From: CAYTSA01 sp964440345
GTDB lineage: Bacteria; Desulfobacterota; Desulfovibrionia; Desulfovibrionales; Desulfovibrionaceae
Length of the DNA stretch: 13,897 bases
Reading direction: 5' to 3'
Assembly (NCBI GenBank): GCA_964440345.1
Contig: CAYTSA010000097.1
Span: 1-13,897, forward strand
In this document: positions 5,457 through 12,097 of the stretch, one piece after another
Layout of the letters: the number at the start of each line of letters is the position of its first letter
How positions within the stretch are numbered: position 1 is the first letter of the stretch
Made by a program: the position numbers and the translations under genes
Notes under the pieces: model-generated
What the model was told of the DNA's origin: nothing
Seen by the model: the letters and a program-made list of their open reading frames with translations, nothing else
Databases searched by the model: none

Positions 5457-7588
5457 CGAGAGGATCGCGCCTGCGGTCTGCGCATTTTCACATAGCTCAC
5501 GAACTGCCAGGCAGGCTGCGGCTTAACTGCAACATGCTGCGTGATCCCAATCTGGACGCGAACTACCTGACCGCTCTGACTGCGGCCCAGCCAGGCGTGG
5601 AGAGCGTTCGTGTGAACAGCAAGGCGGGCTGCATCGTCATACGTTACTCCGGCAAGCCCATAGTGAAGGAAAGACTGCTGGCGCTGCTCAACACCCTGCC
5701 GCCAGACGTGTTTACAGAAGAGCCGGCAACCATGGAGGGGCCGGACAAGGCTGAAGTGGCCTTCAAACTGGCCGTGGCCGCGCTCACGCCCTTTTTGCCT
5801 CCCTCGCTCAAATTCCTTGTCAGCTGGAGCCTGGCTGCGCCTACCATTGTCAAGGGCGCAGAGACCATGTTCACAGACGGGCTCAAAGTAGAAGTCCTTG
5901 ACGCCGGCGTGAGATCGTTCGCCTTGCTTCGTAAAGACTATTTTACCAGCAACACTATCGGCGCCATGCTGGCCCTGGCGGAACACATGGAGCAGGCCGC
6001 CCAGCGCAAGACCAACGACCTGCTCGCCGGACTGTTGCGGCCCCATGTGGAAACTGTCCGCGTGCGGCGCGAAGGCAAAGACCTGCTCATACCTTATGAA
6101 GAGGCTCGGGCCGGCGACATGGTTCTGTGCGGCCCCGGCGAAATGATCCCCGTTGACGGGCGCGTGGCCGAAGGCGAAGCCATGGTCAACGCCAGCTCCA
6201 TGACCGGCGAGGCTGCGCCTGTTCACTTAGCCCCCGGTGACGACGTGCTTTCCGGCGGCGTGCTGGAAGAAGGCGCACTGGTCATTCAGGCCCAAACCGT
6301 TGGCTCAGACACCAGCACCGCCCGCATAGCCGGCTACATAGAACGCTCGTTGCGCAACACTTCAGCCCGGCAAGAACGCAATGAACGCTTGGCGGACAAG
6401 CTGGTTCCTCTCACATTCGGACTCGGGCTCGGAATTTTTGCCGTTACCGGCAGTATGGCTCGCGCCGCCTCGGTGCTCACGGTGGATTACGCTTGCGCCG
6501 TCAAACTCTCCGCGCCCACGGCGGTGCGATCCGCCATGTACGCCGCAGGCCGTGAAGGCGTGCTGCTCAAGGGCGCACAGGCCCTGGAGGCTCTGGCCAA
6601 CGTGGATACGATGGTCTTTGACAAAACCGGCACCCTGACCCTTGGCGCACTGCAGGTCACGGACGTGATTCCGCTGCCCGGCGCGACGGACGCCGTGGAC
6701 GCCGACACGCTGCTCTCTCTGGCCGCCGGCGCCGAAGAGCACTACGCCCACCCGGTCGCCGCCGCGGTCACCGCCGCAGCAAAGGAACGGGGCCTGCGCA
6801 CGCCAGAAATGAGCCAAGTGGACTTTGTGGTGGCGCACGGGGTTTCCGCCTATGTGGACGGCCAACGCATCCTGGTGGGCAGCAGACACTTCATCCACGA
6901 CGACGAAACCGTGGATTGTTCTGCAGCCGATGATTTGACTGAAGAGTTGCACGAGCAGGGAAAAAGTCTCTTGTACGTGGCCCGCAACTCGCAACTTATC
7001 GGCGTTGTCGCCATGCGTGACCGGTTGCGTCCTGAAACTTTGCATGTGCTGGAAGCACTCAAAACTTCAGGCATTTCCCAACTCATCATGCTCACTGGAG
7101 ACCAGCAGCGCACAGCTGCGGCTCTGCACAGCCAATTGCCCGCGCTGGACGCAGTGTACGCTGAATGCAAACCCGAAGAAAAAGCCCGCATCATCGAACG
7201 TCTGGTCGCCGAGGGCAGACAGGTGGCCTTTGTGGGCGACGGGGTTAACGACGCGCCAGCGCTCATTGCCGCAGACGTGGGAGTTTGCATGCCGTCTGGC
7301 GCAGACCTGGCCAGGGACGTGGCCCAGACGCTGCTGCTCAAGGATGACTTGACCGGCTTGCTCCGGGCCAGGCTGCTGGCTCAGCGCAACGCAGAGGTGC
7401 TGCAACAATGTTTGTGGTCCTCTGTGTGTCTGAACACTGCCCTGCTTGCTCTGGCCGGCGGCGGCTACATCCCCGCGGTGGTCTCAGCGGCGCTGCACAA
7501 CGGCGGCACCCTTGGCGTACTGGGCTACGCCGCCATGCGGTCCAGCGCTGTCAGCTCCTCCAACAACCCGATTATCCATACTGCCTAA
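5453..7588 (+). CDS. P1B-6-like metal ATPase 2 (FezB-like candidate)
   Basis: A 711-residue P-type ATPase with all catalytic motifs intact: actuator T251-G252-E253, DKTGT with D390, H433-P434, T548-G549-D550 and GDGVND at 595-600. The N-terminus is an HMA_2-like domain (FHIAHELPGRLRLNC, about 10-25, then SVRVNSKAGCIVIRYSG). The metal-site helix reads DYACAVKLSAP: A347-C348-A349 with K351 replaces the CPC of copper and zinc pumps. From memory, a Ser/Ala-Cys-Ala-x-Lys form marks the P1B-6 group, which includes FezB of ferrosomes. On that basis this is the more FezB-like of the two pumps and would move iron into a membrane compartment. It is coupled to the two-helix gene upstream and followed 13 bp later by the FeoA-like gene. 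ATPase identity is very sure, subgroup likely, ferrosome role inferred. Confidence 0.93.
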   Translation: MTRGSRLRSAHFHIAHELPGRLRLNCNMLRDPNLDANYLTALTAAQPGVESVRVNSKAGCIVIRYSGKPIVKERLLALLNTLPPDVFTEEPATMEGPDKAEVAFKLAVAALTPFLPPSLKFLVSWSLAAPTIVKGAETMFTDGLKVEVLDAGVRSFALLRKDYFTSNTIGAMLALAEHMEQAAQRKTNDLLAGLLRPHVETVRVRREGKDLLIPYEEARAGDMVLCGPGEMIPVDGRVAEGEAMVNASSMTGEAAPVHLAPGDDVLSGGVLEEGALVIQAQTVGSDTSTARIAGYIERSLRNTSARQERNERLADKLVPLTFGLGLGIFAVTGSMARAASVLTVDYACAVKLSAPTAVRSAMYAAGREGVLLKGAQALEALANVDTMVFDKTGTLTLGALQVTDVIPLPGATDAVDADTLLSLAAGAEEHYAHPVAAAVTAAAKERGLRTPEMSQVDFVVAHGVSAYVDGQRILVGSRHFIHDDETVDCSAADDLTEELHEQGKSLLYVARNSQLIGVVAMRDRLRPETLHVLEALKTSGISQLIMLTGDQQRTAAALHSQLPALDAVYAECKPEEKARIIERLVAEGRQVAFVGDGVNDAPALIAADVGVCMPSGADLARDVAQTLLLKDDLTGLLRARLLAQRNAEVLQQCLWSSVCLNTALLALAGGGYIPAVVSAALHNGGTLGVLGYAAMRSSAVSSSNNPIIHTA

Positions 7589-7601
7589 ACCAGGAAAACC
7601 A

Positions 7602-8321
7602 ATGATACTCCCTCTGACCCAGGCGCCGCAGGGCGCGCCGTTACAACTGGAAAACATTGGCGACGCACAGCTGGCGCAAAAACTTGACAAGCTGGGCGTC
7701 TGTCCCAAAAGCACTGTGACTCTGCTGCAGGACGAAGCCATTGCAAGCCCGGTAAGAGTGCGGACTGACGCTGGAGAGGTGATCCTGGCCTCCGGCATGG
7801 CCGCCAAGATCATTGTCCATCATGACGACGGACACAAGACGCCCATCATGGAGATGAAACCGGGTGAAAAGGGCCACGTGGAAGGTTTGGTCTGCGGCCC
7901 AGGGCTGGAAAAGGGACTGGTCATCCTAGGATTGCGCAAAGACGCTGCGGTGGACATGATCCGGCGGATCCCGCCCATGGACTACTTGACCTCTATAAAC
8001 AACGCCCACGTCATCATACCAGAAGGAGCCGCAGCCAAGATATGGGGCAGGATGCGAGGCGTGCAGATGCAGTTCGCCATGGTGGGCAAGGGCAAAGATT
8101 TTGTGGTGGAGCAATTGCTCGGCGGGGCCAGAGCGTCCGCCATGCTGCACAATCTGGGCGCCGCTCCAGGCACAACACTGCAACTGAAAAACGTGGTCCC
8201 GGCGAACAAAACAGGCCGCGCCGCCGCGGACCAGTTCGTCCTGGCCGCCAAAAGCGGCCTGCGGCTGTATCTGCGACCAGACCAGGCCGCAACAGTTATT
8301 GTCAGAACTGAAGACCTGTAA
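7602..8321 (+). CDS. Protein with three tandem FeoA-like (SH3-fold) domains
   Basis: The start is ATG 7602 with AGGA at 7592-7595, just after the ATPase 2 stop; the longer frame from 7446 only shadows the ATPase. The 239-residue product shows three successive FeoA-like units. Unit 1 (about 1-72) has LQLENIG, LDKLGVCPKSTV and a final AAKIIVH. Unit 2 (about 80-155) has EKGHVEGL, ILGLRKDAAVDMI and AAAKIWG. Unit 3 (about 158-239) has KDFVVEQLLGG, LHNLGAAPGTTL and AATVIVR. FeoA is normally a single 75-residue cytosolic partner of the ferrous transporter FeoB; no FeoB is in the window. The protein may therefore serve ATPase 2, or act with the regulator encoded next, whose family often carries such an SH3 domain itself. 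Iron connection likely; exact role unknown. Confidence 0.85.
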   Translation: MILPLTQAPQGAPLQLENIGDAQLAQKLDKLGVCPKSTVTLLQDEAIASPVRVRTDAGEVILASGMAAKIIVHHDDGHKTPIMEMKPGEKGHVEGLVCGPGLEKGLVILGLRKDAAVDMIRRIPPMDYLTSINNAHVIIPEGAAAKIWGRMRGVQMQFAMVGKGKDFVVEQLLGGARASAMLHNLGAAPGTTLQLKNVVPANKTGRAAADQFVLAAKSGLRLYLRPDQAATVIVRTEDL

Positions 8322-8394
8322 GCATAAGAGCAAGCTTGCAGCCGCGTTACTTTTTTCTTTGATTATATGACAAGGTATGGTGTAGCATGAAAAC

Positions 8395-8865
8395 ATGGAG
8401 CAGATGGAGACGTTCAGCCTTACCTCGAAGCAGGAAGATTACCTGGAAGCCATCTTTTTGCTGGAAAAGCAGAATGGCGCAGCCAGAGCACGGGACATCG
8501 CTGAAGCCCTTGGCGTTTCGAGGCCGGCCGTGACCAGCACCCTGCGCACCCTGGCCGACAAAGAACTGATCCAGTACGAGCCGTATAGCCTGGTGCGATT
8601 AACCGCTAACGGCCAAACTTTGGCTGAAGAGGTTTTCCACCGCCACGCAGTGCTCGAAAGCTTCTTCCGGGATGTACTGCACCTGGATCAGGGAACCGCT
8701 GAATCAAGCGCCTGCGGCTGTGAACACTCGGTTAATGAAGAAGTAGTCAACCGTTTGGGCCAGTTTCTAGTCTACCTCAAAGCCAGCGGATTCCATGAGC
8801 AGGACTGGCGCAAGGCATACGCGCGGCTGCACAACGCCAAAGACACATCCTCTGACCCCGACTGA
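8395..8865 (+). CDS. DtxR/MntR-family metal-dependent transcriptional regulator
   Basis: A 156-residue cytosolic repressor-type protein. A winged helix covers about residues 10-72: TSKQEDYLEAIFLLE, the DNA-recognition helix in SRPAVTSTLRTLADKELI, and the wing YEPYSLVRLT. A dimerisation and metal domain follows. Comparison from memory with MntR and DtxR puts metal ligands at D15 and E18 (MntR-like), H84, and C107-x2-E110-H111 (DtxR-like C-x2-E-H), with an extra C109. The C-terminal SH3 domain of DtxR is absent; the protein stops after the helical domain. ATG 8395 has no clear ribosome-binding site; ATG 8404 (METFSLT) is an alternative. It lies 73 bp after the FeoA-like gene and is the obvious candidate regulator of the cluster, probably responding to ferrous iron or manganese. 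Confidence 0.9.
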   Translation: MEQMETFSLTSKQEDYLEAIFLLEKQNGAARARDIAEALGVSRPAVTSTLRTLADKELIQYEPYSLVRLTANGQTLAEEVFHRHAVLESFFRDVLHLDQGTAESSACGCEHSVNEEVVNRLGQFLVYLKASGFHEQDWRKAYARLHNAKDTSSDPD

Positions 8866-9293
8866 CCGACGCTCTGCGGACACGATTCAATTCCAAGTTC
8901 TCCTCTTGGCTGGTTCTCCTGACGTTTTGTTGGAAAAATCCGCCTGGACCGTGTCTTCTCAATTTGCCGGAACGCGATTGCATCAACACGAACAAATCGT
9001 TCAAGACTTTGCACGATCCTCATCCTGAAAAACATGCAACCGACTTGCTCACAAAGCAGTTTTGGCAAGCATTGCTGACAGTTCGGTAAGCCACACACAT
9101 GAGTTGTCGCGCCCTGCCGGAACGTGCAGATGTTTTTTCACAGCCCCTTACCCTCCAGCAACATAATGATTTTGCATTTCATGCTGTATTTCATGCTTGA
9201 CAAGGCTGCCCTCCCCGTCTAGAGGTCTTTTATTGAATTTGATTTTCACTATCATAAAACGCAACTGAGAATACTTACTGGAAGGAAATCTTT
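8866..9293. other. 428-bp intergenic region without a convincing gene
   Basis: No ORF here has both a ribosome-binding site and protein-like composition. What can be seen: a short inverted repeat CCAAG-N7-CTTGG at 8893-8909 without a T-tract; a 12-bp direct repeat at 9174-9197; a TTGACA at 9197-9202 whose best -10 at 17 bp spacing (TAGAGG) is poor; and an AT-rich leader before the HD-GYP gene. It probably holds the end of the regulator transcript and the promoter of the next gene. Confidence 0.5.
9174..9197 (+). repeat. 12-bp tandem direct repeat (GYATTTCATGCT) x2
   Basis: GCATTTCATGCT (9174-9185) is followed directly by GTATTTCATGCT (9186-9197), one mismatch. It sits about 100 bp before the HD-GYP start and abuts a TTGACA hexamer at 9197-9202, so it could be a pair of adjacent sites for an activator of that promoter. 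Chance is possible at this size. Confidence 0.45.
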
Positions 9294-10166
9294 GTGAAAA
9301 ACTGTTTATTGCAAAAGAGTCACAGCTGCCCACTGGATGGAGCCTTTATAGACACCACCGCATTGCATGAGTTCGCCGAAAGCCTGGGGGCCGCAGTTGA
9401 CGCCAAAGACCCGAACACGCGCCAGCATTCTGAAGAGGTCGCAGTGGTCTCCCACACATTGGCTTTGGAGCTTGGCCTTTCGCCGTCGGAAGCGGACATC
9501 ATCCACGTGGCGGCTCATCTGCACGACGTAGGAAAAATTGGCGTCCCCGACGCCGTGCTCTTGAAAGCCGGTCCTTTGACTGCTGCGGAATGGGATATCA
9601 TGCGCCAGCATCCAGTCATTGGGGCGGAAATTGTCCACCCCGTCACCCCCCTGTGTCAGTGCGGCGTGCTTGAAATGATTCTGCACCATCATGAACGGTA
9701 CGACGGCACAGGATATCCGAACCAGCTGCAGGGGGAGGATATCCCCATCGGCGCCCGCATCATTGCTCTGGCGGACAGCCTCTCAGCCATGCTGCAGTCG
9801 CGCCCTTACCGACTGAAAATGATGTTCGAAGAGGCCCACACAGAGATACTGCACAGCGCCGGAACACAGCTAGACCCCTGGGGGGTCAGCTGTTTTTTTC
9901 GCATCAAAGACCTCATCCGGCAGCAGCTTGAAATTTTGTCATGTGAAAAAACCACCATTCCAGCGCGTAATATTCCAGAATTGGGAACACTTCTCCACGA
10001 CGGCCAGTGCAAGGCGGCGGCGCCCTCGCGCCACAGAATAGCCCTTGACAACAATGCAAATCGGGAACCACGCCGCGTCCCAAGCGCAACGGCCCAAACC
10101 AGCATGTCGCGCAGTGCAAGCTCCGGCATCCATGACGTCGTCAATAGCTCCTTGCAGCAGTCGTAA
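9294..10166 (+). CDS. HD-GYP domain cyclic-di-GMP phosphodiesterase
   Basis: A 290-residue protein starting at GTG 9294 behind GGAAGGA (9280-9286). The HD-GYP domain covers about residues 24-200: DPNTRQHSEEV with H45, H77-D78 in HLHDVGKIG with K81, H106, the tandem histidines H131-H133, and the G140-Y141-P142 signature in HERYDGTGYP, then GEDIPIGARIIALAD and the RPYR loop. These are the metal and substrate residues of enzymes that hydrolyse cyclic-di-GMP. There is no receiver, PAS or membrane domain, so it is a free cytosolic form. The usual ADxxDA motif reads ADSLSA, a loss of the second Asp. The last 90 residues are of low similarity to anything I know and look partly disordered. It stands alone between the metal cluster and the porin; its input is unknown. 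Confidence 0.9.
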   Translation: MKNCLLQKSHSCPLDGAFIDTTALHEFAESLGAAVDAKDPNTRQHSEEVAVVSHTLALELGLSPSEADIIHVAAHLHDVGKIGVPDAVLLKAGPLTAAEWDIMRQHPVIGAEIVHPVTPLCQCGVLEMILHHHERYDGTGYPNQLQGEDIPIGARIIALADSLSAMLQSRPYRLKMMFEEAHTEILHSAGTQLDPWGVSCFFRIKDLIRQQLEILSCEKTTIPARNIPELGTLLHDGQCKAAAPSRHRIALDNNANREPRRVPSATAQTSMSRSASSGIHDVVNSSLQQS

Positions 10167-10227
10167 AAGCCGCTCTAAACGCTCAGGTAAAGCATAACAT
10201 GCCATGATAAACAAAGAATTTTTCTTA

Positions 10228-10276
10228 TTGACGTTCATTGTCAAAATAGTTAAAGCCCATTAACTTATTTTATATT
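10228..10276 (+). promoter_or_regulatory. Porin upstream region: TTGAC-N7-GTCAA palindrome and TATATT
   Basis: TTGAC (10228-10232) and GTCAA (10240-10244) form a 5-bp inverted repeat with a seven-base spacer, in the AT-rich stretch about 80 bp before the porin start. A TATATT hexamer at 10271-10276 could be the -10 element, with no good -35 at the right distance, which fits activator dependence. The arms resemble dimeric-regulator sites in general; I cannot name the regulator. Confidence 0.35.
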
Positions 10277-10320
10277 TATGAATATTGTTTGCATGCGCAC
10301 AAAAAAAGGAGGAAGATTGC

Positions 10321-11640
10321 ATGAAACGTTTTGGTATTCTTGTCCTGGCAATGGTTATGGCGCTTGGCTCCGTCAGCCTGGCGTCGGCTGTGGAACTCAA
10401 GGCCAAAGGTGGCCTTGATTTCGCCTTCATTTGGTTTGACAACCCGGATTTCGCAGACACTGAGATAGACGGCGCCAGCGAAGACGATTTCCACGTCCGG
10501 CAGCGGGCGAGGCTGTACTTTGATTATGTGGCCAATGAAAACCTGAAAGGTCAGGTGGCGTTTGAAATTGGCGAATCCGTCTGGGGCGAGCCCAACGCCG
10601 GAGCCGACTGGGGAGCTGACGACAAGGTGGTGCAAGTGAAGCGGGCGTACCTGCAGTTCACTGCTCCGGGAACCGGCCTGGAATTCACGGTGGGTGTTCA
10701 GGGTTTTGGTATAGCGTCATATGTGGCGGGCAACCCTGTCTTTGATGATGAAGACGCCGCCGGCGTTGCCGCCTCGTACAGTTTCAGCGAACAAATTGCT
10801 CTGACCGCTATGTGGGTGCGTTTGTACGACGACGGCGTTACCGATAACAGCCTTGGTAAAGACGAAGTGGACGCCTTCGGTGTAGTCTTGCCTGTGGAAC
10901 TGGACGGCGTGTCCATCACCCCATATGCACTGTACGCTTTGGCGGGAGAAGACACCGGTTTTGGCGACACGGGCAAATTGGTTGGCGACGCCGGCGCCAT
11001 TGACGAAAATGTCGGCGTCTTCTGGTTTGGCGGCGGCGTGGAGCTGAACCTGCTTGACCCATTTGTTTTTGCCGTGGATGGCGCTTTTGGCTCCAGCGAC
11101 GCCGGCGACGACAGCGCCGACCGGGAAGGGTATTACCTGGCCGCCAAGCTGGGCTACAAGATGGACATGGTTTACCCGCAGTTGATCGGTTGGTGGGCCT
11201 CTGGCGAGGACGACGACGACGCCAACGGTTCCGAAGCCATGCCTGTACTCGCGCCATATTTATACACGTCCACCTTTGGCTTCGACAACTCCGCCATTCT
11301 CTCCGGCGGCGACGTCATATCCGACAACGCCGGCGGCACTGCCGGGCTTGCCCTCATCTTTGCCGGCTTCACCTTCATGGAAGACCTGACTCATGACCTT
11401 ATCCTGGCGTATGCAGTAGGTACGCATGATGAAAACCCCGCTTACTTCCCAGACGCCGGCTACCAGACACTGTTGACTGAAGAAGACAGCGCCTGGGAAG
11501 TGAACTGCAACACCCAGTATCAGGTTTATGAAAACCTGGCCGCTGTGCTTGAACTGGGCATGGTGTCCGTAGACATGGACAAAACCGACGACGAGGAAAC
11601 AGCCTGGAAGGCCGCTTTCGGCCTGGAGTATAAGTTTTAG
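10321..11640 (+). CDS. Outer-membrane porin (Desulfovibrio-type homotrimeric porin)
   Basis: The start is ATG 10321 with an ideal ribosome-binding site (AAGGAGGAAG, 10306-10315), which suggests high expression; the longer frame from 10285 would place the signal peptide internally. Residues 1-23 (MKRFGILVLAMVMALGSVSLASA) are a Sec signal peptide with cleavage after ASA. The 416-residue mature chain is acidic (many DD, DE, GDD loops), alternates hydrophobic and polar residues as a beta-barrel does, and ends in Phe (GLEYKF), the usual outer-membrane-protein C-terminal signal. Acidic extracellular loops suggest cation preference. It is monocistronic: an own promoter region lies upstream and a strong hairpin downstream. 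Barrel porin call is sure; substrate unknown. Confidence 0.9.
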   Translation: MKRFGILVLAMVMALGSVSLASAVELKAKGGLDFAFIWFDNPDFADTEIDGASEDDFHVRQRARLYFDYVANENLKGQVAFEIGESVWGEPNAGADWGADDKVVQVKRAYLQFTAPGTGLEFTVGVQGFGIASYVAGNPVFDDEDAAGVAASYSFSEQIALTAMWVRLYDDGVTDNSLGKDEVDAFGVVLPVELDGVSITPYALYALAGEDTGFGDTGKLVGDAGAIDENVGVFWFGGGVELNLLDPFVFAVDGAFGSSDAGDDSADREGYYLAAKLGYKMDMVYPQLIGWWASGEDDDDANGSEAMPVLAPYLYTSTFGFDNSAILSGGDVISDNAGGTAGLALIFAGFTFMEDLTHDLILAYAVGTHDENPAYFPDAGYQTLLTEEDSAWEVNCNTQYQVYENLAAVLELGMVSVDMDKTDDEETAWKAAFGLEYKF

Positions 11641-11706
11641 CAGATACACACTGCGCATGCCTCTTTCAGCATCCGGTTATCCACTTACCAGCCGGGTGCT
11701 CCTTCA

Positions 11707-11744
11707 GTCCCCGCCCAGAGCGTATGTTCTGCGGCGGGGACTTT
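11707..11744 (+). terminator. Hairpin terminator after porin
   Basis: GTCCCCGCC (11707-11715) pairs perfectly with GGCGGGGAC (11733-11741), extended inward by CAGA/TCTG with one bulged C and an eight-base loop. Only three T follow, so it is a weak intrinsic terminator by T-tract but a very stable stem, placed 66 bp after the porin stop. It could also protect the porin mRNA 3' end. Confidence 0.65.
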
Positions 11745-11828
11745 CACTGCATTCCGAAACAGCTCCTTTTCGTTGACCAAGGAGCATAAAACTTATTCTG
11801 TAAACGTCGCCTCAATGGACAGTATTGC

Positions 11829-11877
11829 TTGACAGAATCGTCGGATTTCCTTATTTTGAAAATGAAATTCAAATTCA
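11829..11877 (+). promoter_or_regulatory. Sigma-70-type promoter overlapped by Fur-box-like palindrome
   Basis: TTGACA (11829-11834), a 17-bp spacer and TATTTT (11852-11857) form a plausible promoter. Starting on the last base of the -10, positions 11857-11877 form an imperfect palindrome of the form TGAA-nn-TGAA-n-TTCA-nn-TTCA. The same bases match about 13 of 19 positions of the classical Fur box. A repressor bound there would block the promoter, so Fur- or Zur-type control of the 51-codon ORF and the DUF1007/NicO genes is suggested. Confidence 0.5.
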
Positions 11878-11910
11878 GATAATCCTAACACCCTAAAAGC
11901 AGAGATAACC

Positions 11911-12066
11911 ATGACAAACATCTCCAGCATCAGCAGCGTCACCCGGCCCAGCAAGCTCTTCAAAGGCTTTCTCAAATCCTGCAACACACACAATTCTTCA
12001 AAGTCTCCGCAGCATTCTGAACTTTCTGTCAGCAAGAACGAGGAAAAAGTCTCAAAAAACTCTTGA
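11911..12066 (+). CDS. Possible 51-residue small protein behind Fur-like promoter
   Basis: The reading frame ATG 11911 to TGA 12064-12066 encodes a 51-residue Ser/Lys/Asn-rich polypeptide with a short hydrophobic-basic stretch (SKLFKGFLKS) and one Cys. There is no membrane helix or known motif. The ribosome-binding site is poor (GCAGAG, about 8 bp before ATG). It lies 33 bp after the Fur-box-like site and 31 bp before the DUF1007 start, so it would be first gene of that transcript. It may be a small iron-regulated protein, or simply a leader with a chance frame. Confidence 0.35.
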   Translation: MTNISSISSVTRPSKLFKGFLKSCNTHNSSKSPQHSELSVSKNEEKVSKNS

Positions 12067-12097
12067 CCAAAGGACGGAGAATGCCAATCATGCGGAC

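Noticed and set aside
5426..6226. 266-codon open frame on the minus strand
   Set aside because: Antisense shadow of ATPase 2 with His/Gly/Gln-rich composition and no ribosome-binding site.
8330..8356. Possible terminator GCAAGCTTGC plus T-run between FeoA-like and regulator genes
   Set aside because: The 10-bp palindrome has no loop space for a hairpin and the T-run starts 11 bases later, so it does not form a proper intrinsic terminator.
8795..9028. 77-codon plus-strand ORF overlapping the end of the regulator
   Set aside because: No ribosome-binding site, composition unlike neighbours, and half of it shadows the regulator gene.
9067..9078. Sigma-54-like TGGCA...TTGC element
   Set aside because: The GG and GC dinucleotides are separated by 8 bases rather than the required 10.
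9240..9254. Fur-like TGAT-N7-ATCA upstream of the HD-GYP gene
   Set aside because: Only the outer four bases of each arm are symmetric in a very AT-rich stretch; too weak to call.
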